17,329 nt of DNA from Caryophanales bacterium UBA3260. GTDB taxonomy: Bacteria > Bacillota_I > Bacilli_A > RF39 > UBA660. Position 1 is the stretch's first letter; every line of letters begins with the position of its first letter. The notes below the pieces were generated by a model. The model worked only from the letters and a program-made list of their open reading frames with translations. It ran no database searches and had not been told where the DNA came from. Positions 1-9,044 of this stretch are shown here, one piece after another. Both the position numbers and the translations under genes were made by a program. Location: positions 1 through 17,329 of the forward strand of contig DEUO01000006.1 in NCBI GenBank assembly GCA_002362595.1, written 5' to 3'.

Positions 1-24
1 AAATTGTAATTTTATAGTTACCTA

Positions 25-405
25 TTATTTTTTCATTATTGTATTCAAACTATTTATAAACTCTTTTCTTCTCACAATGGTTGCAATTATAACAAACAAA
101 GAATATATCAAGTTTCCTATAAATGGTTGTGCATTAAATTCTGTTGTCAAAGAAGCACTAATGCAAAAGAATATAATAGCCAATGCTAATACTATCCAGT
201 TTGAATTTTTTATCCTATTTATATACAAATAGCCTAATGGTATATATATAATACCTACTAATAATTTTACAATATAATCTGGAATATTGGGTACACCAAA
301 TATCATATTAAGTCCACTACCATTAAATATTAATGACAACAATACAATAATTCCTCCAAATATATAAAATCCTCCTATAAATGTTATGACTTTTGATTCT
401 TTCAT
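25..405 (-). CDS. Small 4-TM membrane protein of unknown function
   Basis: I do not recognise this gene. The 126-residue product is almost entirely hydrophobic, with about four membrane segments, an N-terminal MKESK start and a basic C-terminal end (RRKEF...NTIMKK). I chose the ATG at 403-405 because a GGAG ribosome binding site lies about 9 bases upstream. The frame stays open to a TTG at 427-429, but that start would place the binding site inside the gene. It lies beyond the relaxase terminator, so it is probably transcribed separately; a TATAAT-like box on the minus strand at 464-469 could serve it. Whether it is cargo of the mobile element or host DNA cannot be told from the window. Confidence 0.6.
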   Translation of the reverse strand: MKESKVITFIGGFYIFGGIIVLLSLIFNGSGLNMIFGVPNIPDYIVKLLVGIIYIPLGYLYINRIKNSNWIVLALAIIFFCISASLTTEFNAQPFIGNLIYSLFVIIATIVRRKEFINSLNTIMKK

Positions 406-504
406 ATTTTCTTTCTCCAATCTAAACAAAAAATTACTATTTGTGTATCACTTTTATAATCTAATTATACTACTTTTTAAGGCATTTTAATAGTGTTTAA
501 GAGC

Positions 505-556
505 AAAAAAAGAGAACTACTTATAAAGTAATTCATCACTTATAAAACATCCTCTT
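505..556 (-). terminator. Rho-independent terminator after the relaxase gene
   Basis: Read on the minus strand, AAGAG at 556-552 pairs with CTCTT, and an inner TTATAAGT/ACTTTATAA stem (one bulge) extends the hairpin. It is followed by a seven-T tract at 511-505. It begins six bases past the relaxase stop codon, so it closes the relaxase transcript and separates it from the 4-TM gene. Confidence 0.7.
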
Positions 557-561
557 AAAAA

Positions 562-1953
562 CTATAATTCAAAGTCATCTCGACCTTTATCTTTATGTTT
601 ATCATTTTCTTTATTCCAAACATAATCATCTTTAATTGATTCAATAGTTTCATCACTAAATATTCCGTGTTCGTACATATCTTTAGATACTTTCCAATAA
701 TCCTCTCGTTCCTTTTCTTTACCAAACATCTTATTTTTAATGAATTTTACTAATCTTCTAAATAGATTTTTGAAATAATCGACCATTTCTTGTAGGTGTT
801 TATTATCATTTTTTAACTCTTTAATCTCTTTGTTTTTATTATCAATATTTTTAGATAAAGTATCAACTTTAAGAGTTAATGCTTTATTATTTTCAGTCAG
901 TATTTTAATCTTTTCTCTATTTTCTTGTAATTCAGTATCAACATTATTTAAGGTTACTGATAACATTTCAGTCTTTTTAAAATCTTTGTTAGTATCCTGA
1001 ACTTTATCAACATAGTCTATAATCTTATTTCTATCACTCTCTGAAATAGTGTAGGTATTTTTAACTATTGGTGCTTTTTTTAGATTATTGATAGTATCTT
1101 TAATATCATTTGTAGTTTTATCAAGTTCACTAGATTTTTTACTCGCAATTTCTAATGCTTCTTTGTTCTTATTAAGTTCTTCTTTCATTGCTTGGTAGTT
1201 AGTCATATCTTTAACATTTATGTCTTTATTTCTGCCTTTTTCTTTCTTCTTTAAGATATTATTAAGACCATATTCTTTATTAAAACTTGCAATACACAAT
1301 GTTCTCATTTTATCTTGAATAGTACGTAAACTATCTCTAGTGAAAACATCGCCTTTACCAACTTGTTTAGACATACCATTTTTGCTTTTATATTTTATTG
1401 GTACACCTACAACATGAAGATGTGGACTTGTTTCATCATAATGAATAATTGCACTTGCTATTTTAAAATCAGGAACTAACTCTTGTAAATCATTAAGTTG
1501 TTCTTTAAAGACATTAGTCATTTTATGTTTAAATTTATCATCTTTAGTGTCCCAGTATTTTTTATCTCCAAGTTCTATAATAATCTCACAAGCAAGATCG
1601 TTTTTAGTATTATCACTTATCTTTTTAAAGTAATCAGTAATCTTTCTATCATTTCTACCTTTATTTTCTTGCTCTTTGTTATATTCAAGTCTTGCTTCTT
1701 CAAATTCTTCTAAATAGAGATTTTTAACATCTTCATAAAGAGAAGTAGTACCTTTGATTATTTCTATCAATTCGCTATTGTTATCATACTTACGATAGTT
1801 ATGTTTATCTACTCTTGATAATTGCTTTGCATTTTGGATAGCATTATTAGATAGAGAGGTAGAACCAGAAGTATTGTTCTTTGCCATATTTTTTGATGAT
1901 GGCTTTCTATTTTTATCACTACTTAAATGTAGTGAGTAAGACAATTCGCTCAT
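562..1953 (-). CDS. MobV-family relaxase (Pre/Mob plasmid recombination protein)
   Basis: This is a DNA strand transferase that would nick the element's transfer origin and lead the strand during mobilization by a helper conjugative system. Residues 50-54 (KHNYR) match motif I of MobV enzymes, where the His of MobM's KHNER is the nucleophile, making His51 the likely catalytic residue. Motif III is clear at 171-180 (HYDETSPHLH), with His171, His178 and His180 as the metal-binding histidines and Asp173-Glu174 between them. Residues from about 250 to 400 are a long charged coiled coil, followed by a basic/acidic tail. The 463-residue length fits the family, though the N-terminus before motif I is about 30 residues longer than in MobM. 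The ATG has an AAGGGGG site about 9 bases upstream that abuts the stop codon of the preceding small gene, so the two are in one operon. Family call is sure; helper system and partner are unknown. Confidence 0.92.
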   Translation of the reverse strand: MSELSYSLHLSSDKNRKPSSKNMAKNNTSGSTSLSNNAIQNAKQLSRVDKHNYRKYDNNSELIEIIKGTTSLYEDVKNLYLEEFEEARLEYNKEQENKGRNDRKITDYFKKISDNTKNDLACEIIIELGDKKYWDTKDDKFKHKMTNVFKEQLNDLQELVPDFKIASAIIHYDETSPHLHVVGVPIKYKSKNGMSKQVGKGDVFTRDSLRTIQDKMRTLCIASFNKEYGLNNILKKKEKGRNKDINVKDMTNYQAMKEELNKNKEALEIASKKSSELDKTTNDIKDTINNLKKAPIVKNTYTISESDRNKIIDYVDKVQDTNKDFKKTEMLSVTLNNVDTELQENREKIKILTENNKALTLKVDTLSKNIDNKNKEIKELKNDNKHLQEMVDYFKNLFRRLVKFIKNKMFGKEKEREDYWKVSKDMYEHGIFSDETIESIKDDYVWNKENDKHKDKGRDDFEL

Positions 1954-1968
1954 AAACTATCAACCCCC

Positions 1969-2181
1969 TTATTTATCATTAAAATATTTTCTTGCATCTT
2001 CTAAAGTAGGGAAGAACTCTTGATTCATCATTGCATTAGAATTTGGTTCAATATAGGTACAAACGATATAGTGATTAAAACAATTATCAGCATAGATTAA
2101 ATACAAGTTTTCTTTCTCATCAATTAGATGGCATTTACCATATTTTAAATTATAAAATTCTCGTTTATATTCAAAGTCCAT
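1969..2181 (-). CDS. Small hypothetical protein upstream of the relaxase
   Basis: I do not recognise this gene. The 70-residue product starts MDFEYKREF and is rich in aromatic residues (many Tyr and Phe), with no membrane segment and two cysteines. The ATG at 2179-2181 is preferred: the AAGGAG at 2195-2200 lies 13 bases upstream, whereas the GTG at 2191-2193 would sit one base from it. The stop codon abuts the relaxase ribosome binding site, so the gene is cotranscribed and possibly translationally coupled with the relaxase. By position it could be a relaxosome accessory or regulatory factor, but nothing in the sequence proves this. Confidence 0.6.
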   Translation of the reverse strand: MDFEYKREFYNLKYGKCHLIDEKENLYLIYADNCFNHYIVCTYIEPNSNAMMNQEFFPTLEDARKYFNDK

Positions 2182-2200
2182 ATATAAAATCACACTCCTT

Positions 2201-2227
2201 ATTTTAAACTTATTTTGGCTTTGTCAA
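2201..2227 (-). promoter_or_regulatory. Candidate promoter for the small gene/relaxase operon
   Basis: The minus strand has a perfect -35 TTGACA at 2227-2222 and a TAAAAT -10-like box at 2206-2201. The spacing of 15 bases is short, so the match is not ideal. The -35 overlaps the first GTCAAAA half-site of the array at 2223-2305, so a protein bound there would compete with RNA polymerase. Confidence 0.35.
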
Positions 2228-2275
2228 AATGTTTAACCCCCTAGGTATTTTGACGTACCATCAAAATTACCTCGT

Positions 2276-2298
2276 GGGCTAGGGCTTCCCTAGAACCC
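2276..2298. repeat. GC-rich hairpin
   Basis: CTAGGG (2279-2284) pairs with CCCTAG (2288-2293) around a CTT loop, and flanking GGG (2276-2278) can pair with CCC (2296-2298) across two unpaired A. It is the most GC-rich structure in a very AT-rich region. No T tract of terminator type follows on the minus strand, so it is more likely part of the candidate transfer origin. Confidence 0.6.
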
Positions 2299-2466
2299 TT
2301 TTGACTTATTCCATAATGTTTTAAAGCTAACGCAATAAAACAAAATTACATAAGTCTTGGTAACAAACTATCGCCACTTTCATTGAACTTCGTTCAACAA
2401 AACGTGCCACGTTTGTTATAACTTTTTTCATTAAAAAGTTAGCAAAAAATCTTTTATGATAGATAA

Positions 2467-2503
2467 GTCTAAAACAAGAAAAGTAAACTTTTTTGTTTTA
2501 AAC
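2467..2503. repeat. Near-perfect long inverted repeat
   Basis: The arms at 2467-2484 and 2487-2503 are reverse complements except for one mismatch and one extra base, with a two-base loop. The stem is A/T-rich, with its T-rich strand on the side read as plus. It could act as a terminator for plus-strand transcripts or as a single-strand fold-back during transfer. Its location just beyond the recombinase gene fits either reading. Confidence 0.6.
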
Positions 2504-2527
2504 TTGCTCCATTATTTATTTAATTAT

Positions 2528-4511
<1,984 letters not shown>

Positions 4512-4513
4512 CT

Positions 4514-4670
4514 AAAAAAATAAGAGATAAAAGCCCATAGATACATCTACTACCTTTATCTCTTTAACTTATGTTTTTAAATTGTGTACTTCCAAATCAT
4601 AACCCCATTAAAAAGATTTGGTATGTAAATTCCCCTTGTTTTCGCTTTATATGATAAGGTTTTAAAGAGA
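4514..4670 (-). promoter_or_regulatory. Leader attenuator: terminator with competing antiterminator
   Basis: Read on the minus strand, CTTTTATCTCTT (4533-4522) pairs with AAGAGATAAAG (4564-4554) and is followed by seven T at 4520-4514, an intrinsic terminator just before the recombinase. Upstream, 4670-4654 reads TCTCTTTAAAACCTTAT, complementary over 14 bases (three-base bulge) to 4572-4559, which contains most of the terminator's 5' arm. The two pairings exclude each other. A third hairpin, CCAAATC/GATTTGG (4621-4615 with 4598-4592), lies between them. This is the layout of an attenuator that decides whether recombinase mRNA is made. The inducing signal is unknown; no riboswitch class was recognised. 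Confidence 0.6.
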
Positions 4671-4704
4671 AAAAGTCAATATCATTTGCAAAACTCATTA
4701 GTGT

Positions 4705-4980
4705 TTAAGCCATATTCTTTATGTAATCTTCAAGTTCTACTAATTTAATCTTTTTACTTAAATTACCTACATAAATATCAGTAGAATAGTTAAATGCTAG
4801 AAAAGTAGTATTGTTTATAATGATTTTATGTGGTTCTAGGTAGTTCAAGTTAGTATTGTTTATTCGTTTGATACTACCATTGATAATCTTTGGTGTAGTA
4901 TGGCAAAACTCACAAATAAACTCAATACGTTGTTTAAGATTACTTTCCATTTCTAACTCTTGTGTAGTAAACTTTATCAT
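4705..4980 (-). CDS. Small hypothetical protein upstream of the recombinase leader
   Basis: I do not recognise this gene. The 91-residue product starts MIKFTTQELE, is soluble, has a single CxxC (CEFC) near residues 23-26 and a basic middle part. The ATG at 4978-4980 fits the AAGGAAAGGA site, which ends 10 bases upstream; the GTG at 4987-4989 would be one base from it. It is the last gene before the tRNA and reads into the recombinase leader, so the attenuator could set how much of its transcript continues into the recombinase. The CxxC could be half of a zinc site or simply chance. An excisionase-like or regulatory role is possible by position only. Confidence 0.55.
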   Translation of the reverse strand: MIKFTTQELEMESNLKQRIEFICEFCHTTPKIINGSIKRINNTNLNYLEPHKIIINNTTFLAFNYSTDIYVGNLSKKIKLVELEDYIKNMA

Positions 4981-5020
4981 AAAAATCACATCCTTTCCTT
5001 ATTAATTCTTTTGTAAACAC

Positions 5021-5046
5021 AAAAAAATCAACCCGAACGGATTGAT
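5021..5046 (-). terminator. Rho-independent terminator of tRNA-Gly
   Basis: On the minus strand ATCAATCC pairs with GGGTTGAT (one G-T pair) around a GTTC loop, followed by seven T at 5027-5021. It lies 45 bases past the tRNA 3' end, so the tRNA transcript is complete and its flank is not disrupted by the mobile element. Confidence 0.8.
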
Positions 5047-5091
5047 ATGTATCTCAAGTTCAAACTATAAAAGTTCGAACAGAAACGTCAC

Positions 5092-5166
5092 TGGAGCAAG
5101 TGAGCGGAATCGAACCGCCATCTCAACCTTGGCAAGGTCGCATACTAACCGTTGTACTACACCTGC
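5092..5166 (-). tRNA. tRNA-Gly (anticodon GCC)
   Basis: Read on the minus strand, the acceptor stem GCAGGTG pairs with CACTTGC (one G-T pair), followed by a discriminator T and an encoded CCA. The anticodon stem CGACC/GGTTG holds the loop TTGCCAA, giving anticodon GCC. The T loop is GGCGG-TTCGATT-CCGCT, with a pairing stem. All arms are intact. It stands alone with its own promoter and terminator. Confidence 0.95.
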
Positions 5167-5176
5167 ATGTAAATTG

Positions 5177-5205
5177 ATAATATCATTATTTTGGATAAAA
5201 TTCAA
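5177..5205 (-). promoter_or_regulatory. Promoter of tRNA-Gly
   Basis: The minus strand has TTGAAT at 5205-5200 and TATTAT at 5182-5177 with 17 bases between. The -10 box ends 10 bases before the mature tRNA 5' end, which fits a start site close to the gene. Confidence 0.65.
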
Positions 5206-5242
5206 GTAAAAGTTACTTAAATGTATAATAAAGTTTATAATA

Positions 5243-5272
5243 TTGATATGGAATGCTAAAATATGGTATAAT
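5243..5272 (+). promoter_or_regulatory. Promoter of the LtaS-family operon
   Basis: TTGATA at 5243-5248 and TATAAT at 5267-5272 are 18 bases apart, and TGG directly before the -10 makes it an extended -10 promoter. It lies 23 bases before the TTG start of the synthase gene. Confidence 0.75.
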
Positions 5273-5295
5273 CTTTTAAGTAAGAAGGGATAAAC

Positions 5296-7443
5296 TTGAA
5301 AAAGAATTTAGTTAGTATTCTAAAGAAAATAAGAAAAAAAGTATCTAAATATTTATCATCTAATAGATTATTTTTAACTTTCGTTGTATTTGGTCTTATA
5401 GAAACGATTTTAATTAGATATTTTACTGTTAAGACAACAGGTTCTTATAAACCTTATGAACCATTTATATGTGATTTAGCTTTACTTATTATAATAGGAT
5501 CTTTCGGATATTTTATAAATCCGAAAAAGCAATTTAATTATTATTTTACATGGCTTTTTATTATAACAGTAATGTGTGTAATTAATTCGATATATTATGT
5601 TTTTTATACTTCTTTTGCTTCGTTTAGTTTACTTGCAGAGTTAGGATTAGTTGGAGAAGTAGGAGATTCATTGATTGAAAAATTTCGATGGATAGATTTT
5701 ATATATATTATATTTCCAGCTTTATATATATTAATTCATACTAAGTTGAAAAAAGGTAATTATTATGTATTTGTTAGTAAGATAGAAAATGGAAAGAAAA
5801 TGTTTACTTCTACTATACTAGCAGGTGTTATAGTATTATGTTTTACTTTAGTTAATATTACTGGTACAGATGTCAGTAGATTAGTAAAGCAATGGAATAG
5901 AGAATTAGTTGTACAAAGATTTGGTATTATATTATATCAAGGTAATGATTTGATACAGAGTTTAGCTCCTAAAGTTAATTCATTGTTTGGATATGATGAA
6001 GCTGCTAGAAAATTTAAAGAATTTTATGGCGAATTATGGAAAGAAAATAAATATGATACTAATAAATATACTGGTGTTTTAGAAGGAATGAATATAGTAT
6101 TTATACACATGGAAAGTATTCAGAATTTCTTAGTTAATTTAAAAATAAATAATCAGGAGATTACACCAACTATTAATCGTTTATCTAAAGAAGGTATGTA
6201 TTTTGATAATTTTTATCCTCAGATAAGTATTGGTACTAGTAGTGATACAGAATTTACTTTGAATACATCTTTAATGCCATCTAATAGTGGAACTGTTTTT
6301 GTTAGTTATTCTGATAGAAATTATGTAACTATTCCTAAACTTCTTAAAGAAAAAGGATATTATACTTTTAGTTCTCATGCTAATGGAGATTCAATGTGGA
6401 ATAGAAGAGTTATGCATCCTAATTTAGGGTATGAAGAGATGATATTTAAGCAGGAATTTGATGTAACTGATAAGAATGATCCTAGATGGGTAGGATTAGG
6501 TTTAAGTGATTATGATTTCTTTTTACAATTACAATCTAAGTTAGAAAAGATTGAAGATGAACATGAAAATTATATGGGTACTTTGATACAATTATCGAAT
6601 CATTCACCATATTATGCTACTCCATTTAATCCTGAATTGTATAATTCATTAGGATCTTTAAAATTAACTAATACTTATAAAAAAATTAATTCAGAAACAC
6701 AAAGGGAAGAAGTTGTTACTGATGATTATTTAAAAGATACTGAATTAGGCAATTATTTTGTAAGTGCGCATTATGCAGATTTAGCTTTAGGTACTTTCTT
6801 TGACTATATAAATAAAAGTGATCATTATGAAAATACAGTGTTTGTATTATATGGTGATCATGATGCAAGAATAGGTAGAAAAGAATATCAATATTATTAT
6901 AACTATAATGTAGAAACAGGAGAGTTATATGAAGAGGGAGATCCTTTATATGTTGATTTTGATAATTTTGCTTATGAGTTAAATAAAAAAACTCCATTAA
7001 TTATATGGACTAAAAATGAGAAAATAGCTAAAAAGATAAAGTCTGTTAATTCTAATACAATGGGTATGTATGATATATTACCTACACTAGGTAATATGAT
7101 GAATTTTGAGTATAAGTATGCTTTAGGTCATGATATATATTCTATTAAGGAAGATAATGTTGTAATATTCCCTAATGGTAATTTTGTTACAAATAAAGTT
7201 TATTATAATAATACTTCTGGTAATTATATACCTTTAATTAGTAATGATACTGGTAGTGTTGATAGTAATAATACAAGTGGTAAAACAAATAAGATAACGC
7301 CTTCTATTGTTATTGATGAAGATTATATAACTAAAATAAAAAAATATGCTGAAGATAGATTAACTATTTCTAATGGAATTATAGTTCATGATTTAATTCA
7401 AAAAGAAGCTGATAATATTATTGTAGAGAATAGAGAGGGATAA
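5296..7443 (+). CDS. LtaS-family lipoteichoic acid synthase / phosphoglycerol transferase
   Basis: This membrane enzyme of the alkaline phosphatase/sulfatase fold would transfer glycerol-phosphate from phosphatidylglycerol to a growing surface polymer. Five membrane segments span about 25-190, followed by an extracellular catalytic domain (about 262-620). Family metal and substrate residues are visible: Glu273 (FIHMES), the TSSDTEF motif at 314-320, W368-N369-R370, His436 (SNHSPY) and Asp521-His522 (YGDHD). Aligning on SD-x-EF puts Ser315 where S. aureus LtaS has its nucleophilic Thr; Thr314 is the alternative. Compared with LtaS it is about 70 residues longer, with a Ser/Thr/Asn-rich linker and tail after about 620. 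The TTG start is chosen because GAAGGGA lies five bases upstream. One base separates its stop from the next gene. Substrate specificity is inferred from family. Confidence 0.9.
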   Translation: MKKNLVSILKKIRKKVSKYLSSNRLFLTFVVFGLIETILIRYFTVKTTGSYKPYEPFICDLALLIIIGSFGYFINPKKQFNYYFTWLFIITVMCVINSIYYVFYTSFASFSLLAELGLVGEVGDSLIEKFRWIDFIYIIFPALYILIHTKLKKGNYYVFVSKIENGKKMFTSTILAGVIVLCFTLVNITGTDVSRLVKQWNRELVVQRFGIILYQGNDLIQSLAPKVNSLFGYDEAARKFKEFYGELWKENKYDTNKYTGVLEGMNIVFIHMESIQNFLVNLKINNQEITPTINRLSKEGMYFDNFYPQISIGTSSDTEFTLNTSLMPSNSGTVFVSYSDRNYVTIPKLLKEKGYYTFSSHANGDSMWNRRVMHPNLGYEEMIFKQEFDVTDKNDPRWVGLGLSDYDFFLQLQSKLEKIEDEHENYMGTLIQLSNHSPYYATPFNPELYNSLGSLKLTNTYKKINSETQREEVVTDDYLKDTELGNYFVSAHYADLALGTFFDYINKSDHYENTVFVLYGDHDARIGRKEYQYYYNYNVETGELYEEGDPLYVDFDNFAYELNKKTPLIIWTKNEKIAKKIKSVNSNTMGMYDILPTLGNMMNFEYKYALGHDIYSIKEDNVVIFPNGNFVTNKVYYNNTSGNYIPLISNDTGSVDSNNTSGKTNKITPSIVIDEDYITKIKKYAEDRLTISNGIIVHDLIQKEADNIIVENREG

Positions 7444-7444
7444 T

Positions 7445-8128
7445 ATGGTAAGAAAAATAAAGACAGAAAAAGTAAAGAAGAAGAATAAAGTTAAGAAGTT
7501 TATACTTGTATTATTATTTATAATTGTTATTGGTGGATTATCTTTCTTCTTGTATAAGAAGTTTGATGTAGATGATACTAAACCTAAAACAGTACCTAAA
7601 GTACTTAGTAGTTTAGATGGTTATAATTATACTTTAACAGATAAAGATAGTAGTTATTATAAGAGTGAATTTGAAGAGTTAAAGAAAATACTTAATAATG
7701 ATAAAGTAGATGAGAAGGCTTATGCTGCACAAGTAGCTAAGATGTTTGTTATTGATTTATATTCTATGAAAACAAAGATTAATAATCTTGATGTAGGTGG
7801 ATATGAATTCTATTATGCTGGACCTAGAGCAGAGGTATTTGCACAGAAAGTTGTTGAGACGATATATTCACAATTAGAAGATAATACTTATGGTGATAGA
7901 AAACAAGAATTGCCTTTAGTTAAAGAAGTTAAAATAATATCTAGTGAAGAAGCAGATTATAGATTAGGTAAAGAAACGGTTTTTGCTTATAAGGTTAAAT
8001 TAAATATTACTTATGAGAAAGATATGGGATATGATACTGAAGGTACTGTAATGGTATGTAAAGAAGACGGAATGCGTTGGAGTGTAGTTGATTATCAACC
8101 TACTTTAGAACCTGATTATTCTGAATAA
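7445..8128 (+). CDS. Single-pass membrane protein coupled to the LtaS-family enzyme
   Basis: I do not recognise this gene. The 227-residue product has a strongly basic cytoplasmic start (about 17 residues), one membrane helix at about 18-37, and an exported domain of about 185 residues with mixed alpha/beta character. There is no lipobox, so it is held by an uncleaved helix. Its ATG starts one base after the stop of the synthase, and the GAGAGGGA ribosome binding site lies inside the synthase's last codons, so translation is coupled. A bidirectional terminator follows. The coupling suggests a partner or accessory factor of the synthase, but no motif shows what it does. Confidence 0.8.
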   Translation: MVRKIKTEKVKKKNKVKKFILVLLFIIVIGGLSFFLYKKFDVDDTKPKTVPKVLSSLDGYNYTLTDKDSSYYKSEFEELKKILNNDKVDEKAYAAQVAKMFVIDLYSMKTKINNLDVGGYEFYYAGPRAEVFAQKVVETIYSQLEDNTYGDRKQELPLVKEVKIISSEEADYRLGKETVFAYKVKLNITYEKDMGYDTEGTVMVCKEDGMRWSVVDYQPTLEPDYSE

Positions 8129-8130
8129 TA

Positions 8131-8158
8131 AAAAAAGTATAAGAATTTATACTTTTTT
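8131..8158. terminator. Bidirectional terminator between convergent operons
   Basis: AAAAAAGTATAA (8131-8142) and TTATACTTTTTT (8147-8158) are perfect reverse complements around a GAAT loop. A runs on one side and T runs on the other serve both strands. It ends the synthase operon and overlaps the stop codon of the metallophosphoesterase gene on the opposite strand. Confidence 0.85.
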
Positions 8159-8996
8159 ATTTGTGTTTAATTGTTATGAATTCAACATTTTTAGAAAATA
8201 GGGAATCAAATTTATGAAAGAAGCGAGTAGAATTGCTTAATTTGGTTAAGCCTTCATATACGTATCCATCTCTTTCGTATATACGTCCTTGAGCATGCTT
8301 AGGGAATAAAGTTCGATCTGGGGAGATTAAGCCTCGTGATGACTTAAAGATTTTATTTAAAGGATAAGATATAATGAATGGTAGACATCCATTATGCATA
8401 TGTCCTGATAAGATTAAATCACTTTTGGCTAAATTATGTTCAGGATTATTTCTTATAAAGTTATAGATGTTTATAGGACTATGAAATAAAACTATATTAT
8501 ATGTGGAATCAGATAGTTTAGGAGTTATTGTTTTTATTTCTTTACAGAATGATTCATATGTTTCGTCTACTATTTCATAGTGATGATAAGATAGGTTAAA
8601 ACCATAAAATGTTATATTGTTTATTGTTACTTGATTGTTTTTTAGAAAGTAGACGTTTTCTATATTGTTTAGCATTTTTTCTAGTTTTTCATTATTATAA
8701 TTAGACCAATGATGCATATGTCCTTTTTTTTGATCGTGATTTCCTAATACAATAAATGTTTTGGCGATATTAGATAGTTCTTTTATGAAATTTTCTAGTT
8801 TATCTAAGTCTTCAGTATTTGATGAATCGAGAATATCACCAGTAATTGTTATGTAATCAGGTTTATTTTTTTGCATTTGGTTTATTACTTTATCAAATAT
8901 TTTTTGTTTGTATTCAGGATAGTAGTGTATATCACTAATAATAGCTATTTTAAAGTCATTTATATCTTTATTAGTATAGAATGTTTCATTATGCAT
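8157..8996 (-). CDS. Calcineurin-like metallophosphoesterase
   Basis: This is a two-metal hydrolase of phosphate esters. All family motifs are present in order: Asp22-x-His24, GDILD (Asp54), GNHD (Asn86-His87), His172 and GHMHNG (His199, His201). The 279-residue length is normal. It resembles the YkuE branch but has no signal peptide or membrane segment, so it should act in the cytoplasm or at the inner membrane face. The AAGGAG site lies eight bases before the ATG. It lies downstream of the LCP gene on the same strand, separated by a hairpin that may let some transcripts pass. The substrate cannot be read from sequence; the setting suggests an envelope precursor or lipid-linked phosphate, but this is inference. 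Confidence 0.88.
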   Translation of the reverse strand: MHNETFYTNKDINDFKIAIISDIHYYPEYKQKIFDKVINQMQKNKPDYITITGDILDSSNTEDLDKLENFIKELSNIAKTFIVLGNHDQKKGHMHHWSNYNNEKLEKMLNNIENVYFLKNNQVTINNITFYGFNLSYHHYEIVDETYESFCKEIKTITPKLSDSTYNIVLFHSPINIYNFIRNNPEHNLAKSDLILSGHMHNGCLPFIISYPLNKIFKSSRGLISPDRTLFPKHAQGRIYERDGYVYEGLTKLSNSTRFFHKFDSLFSKNVEFITIKHK

Positions 8997-9013
8997 TATT
9001 TCACTCCTTATTT

Positions 9014-9044
9014 AATAAAAGTACCTTACAAAGGTACTTTTATT
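9014..9044 (-). terminator. 14-bp perfect hairpin at the end of the LCP gene
   Basis: The arms 9014-9027 and 9031-9044 (AATAAAAGTACCTT / AAGGTACTTTTATT) are perfectly complementary with a three-base loop. They include the LCP stop codon. On the minus strand the TTTTATT run is part of the 3' arm, so termination may be only partial. The metallophosphoesterase ribosome binding site follows four bases later. Confidence 0.65.

Noticed and set aside
2502..2511. ACTTGCTCCA here equals the 3' end of tRNA-Gly (5092-5101, opposite orientation), as if it were an attachment site remnant.
   Set aside because: Only 10 bases match and the copies are inverted, whereas integration at a tRNA end would leave direct repeats. 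Chance is the simpler reading.
6716..6997. Minus-strand open frame inside the LtaS-family gene, His/Leu/Tyr-rich.
   Set aside because: It is antisense to a gene with clear catalytic motifs and has no ribosome binding site.
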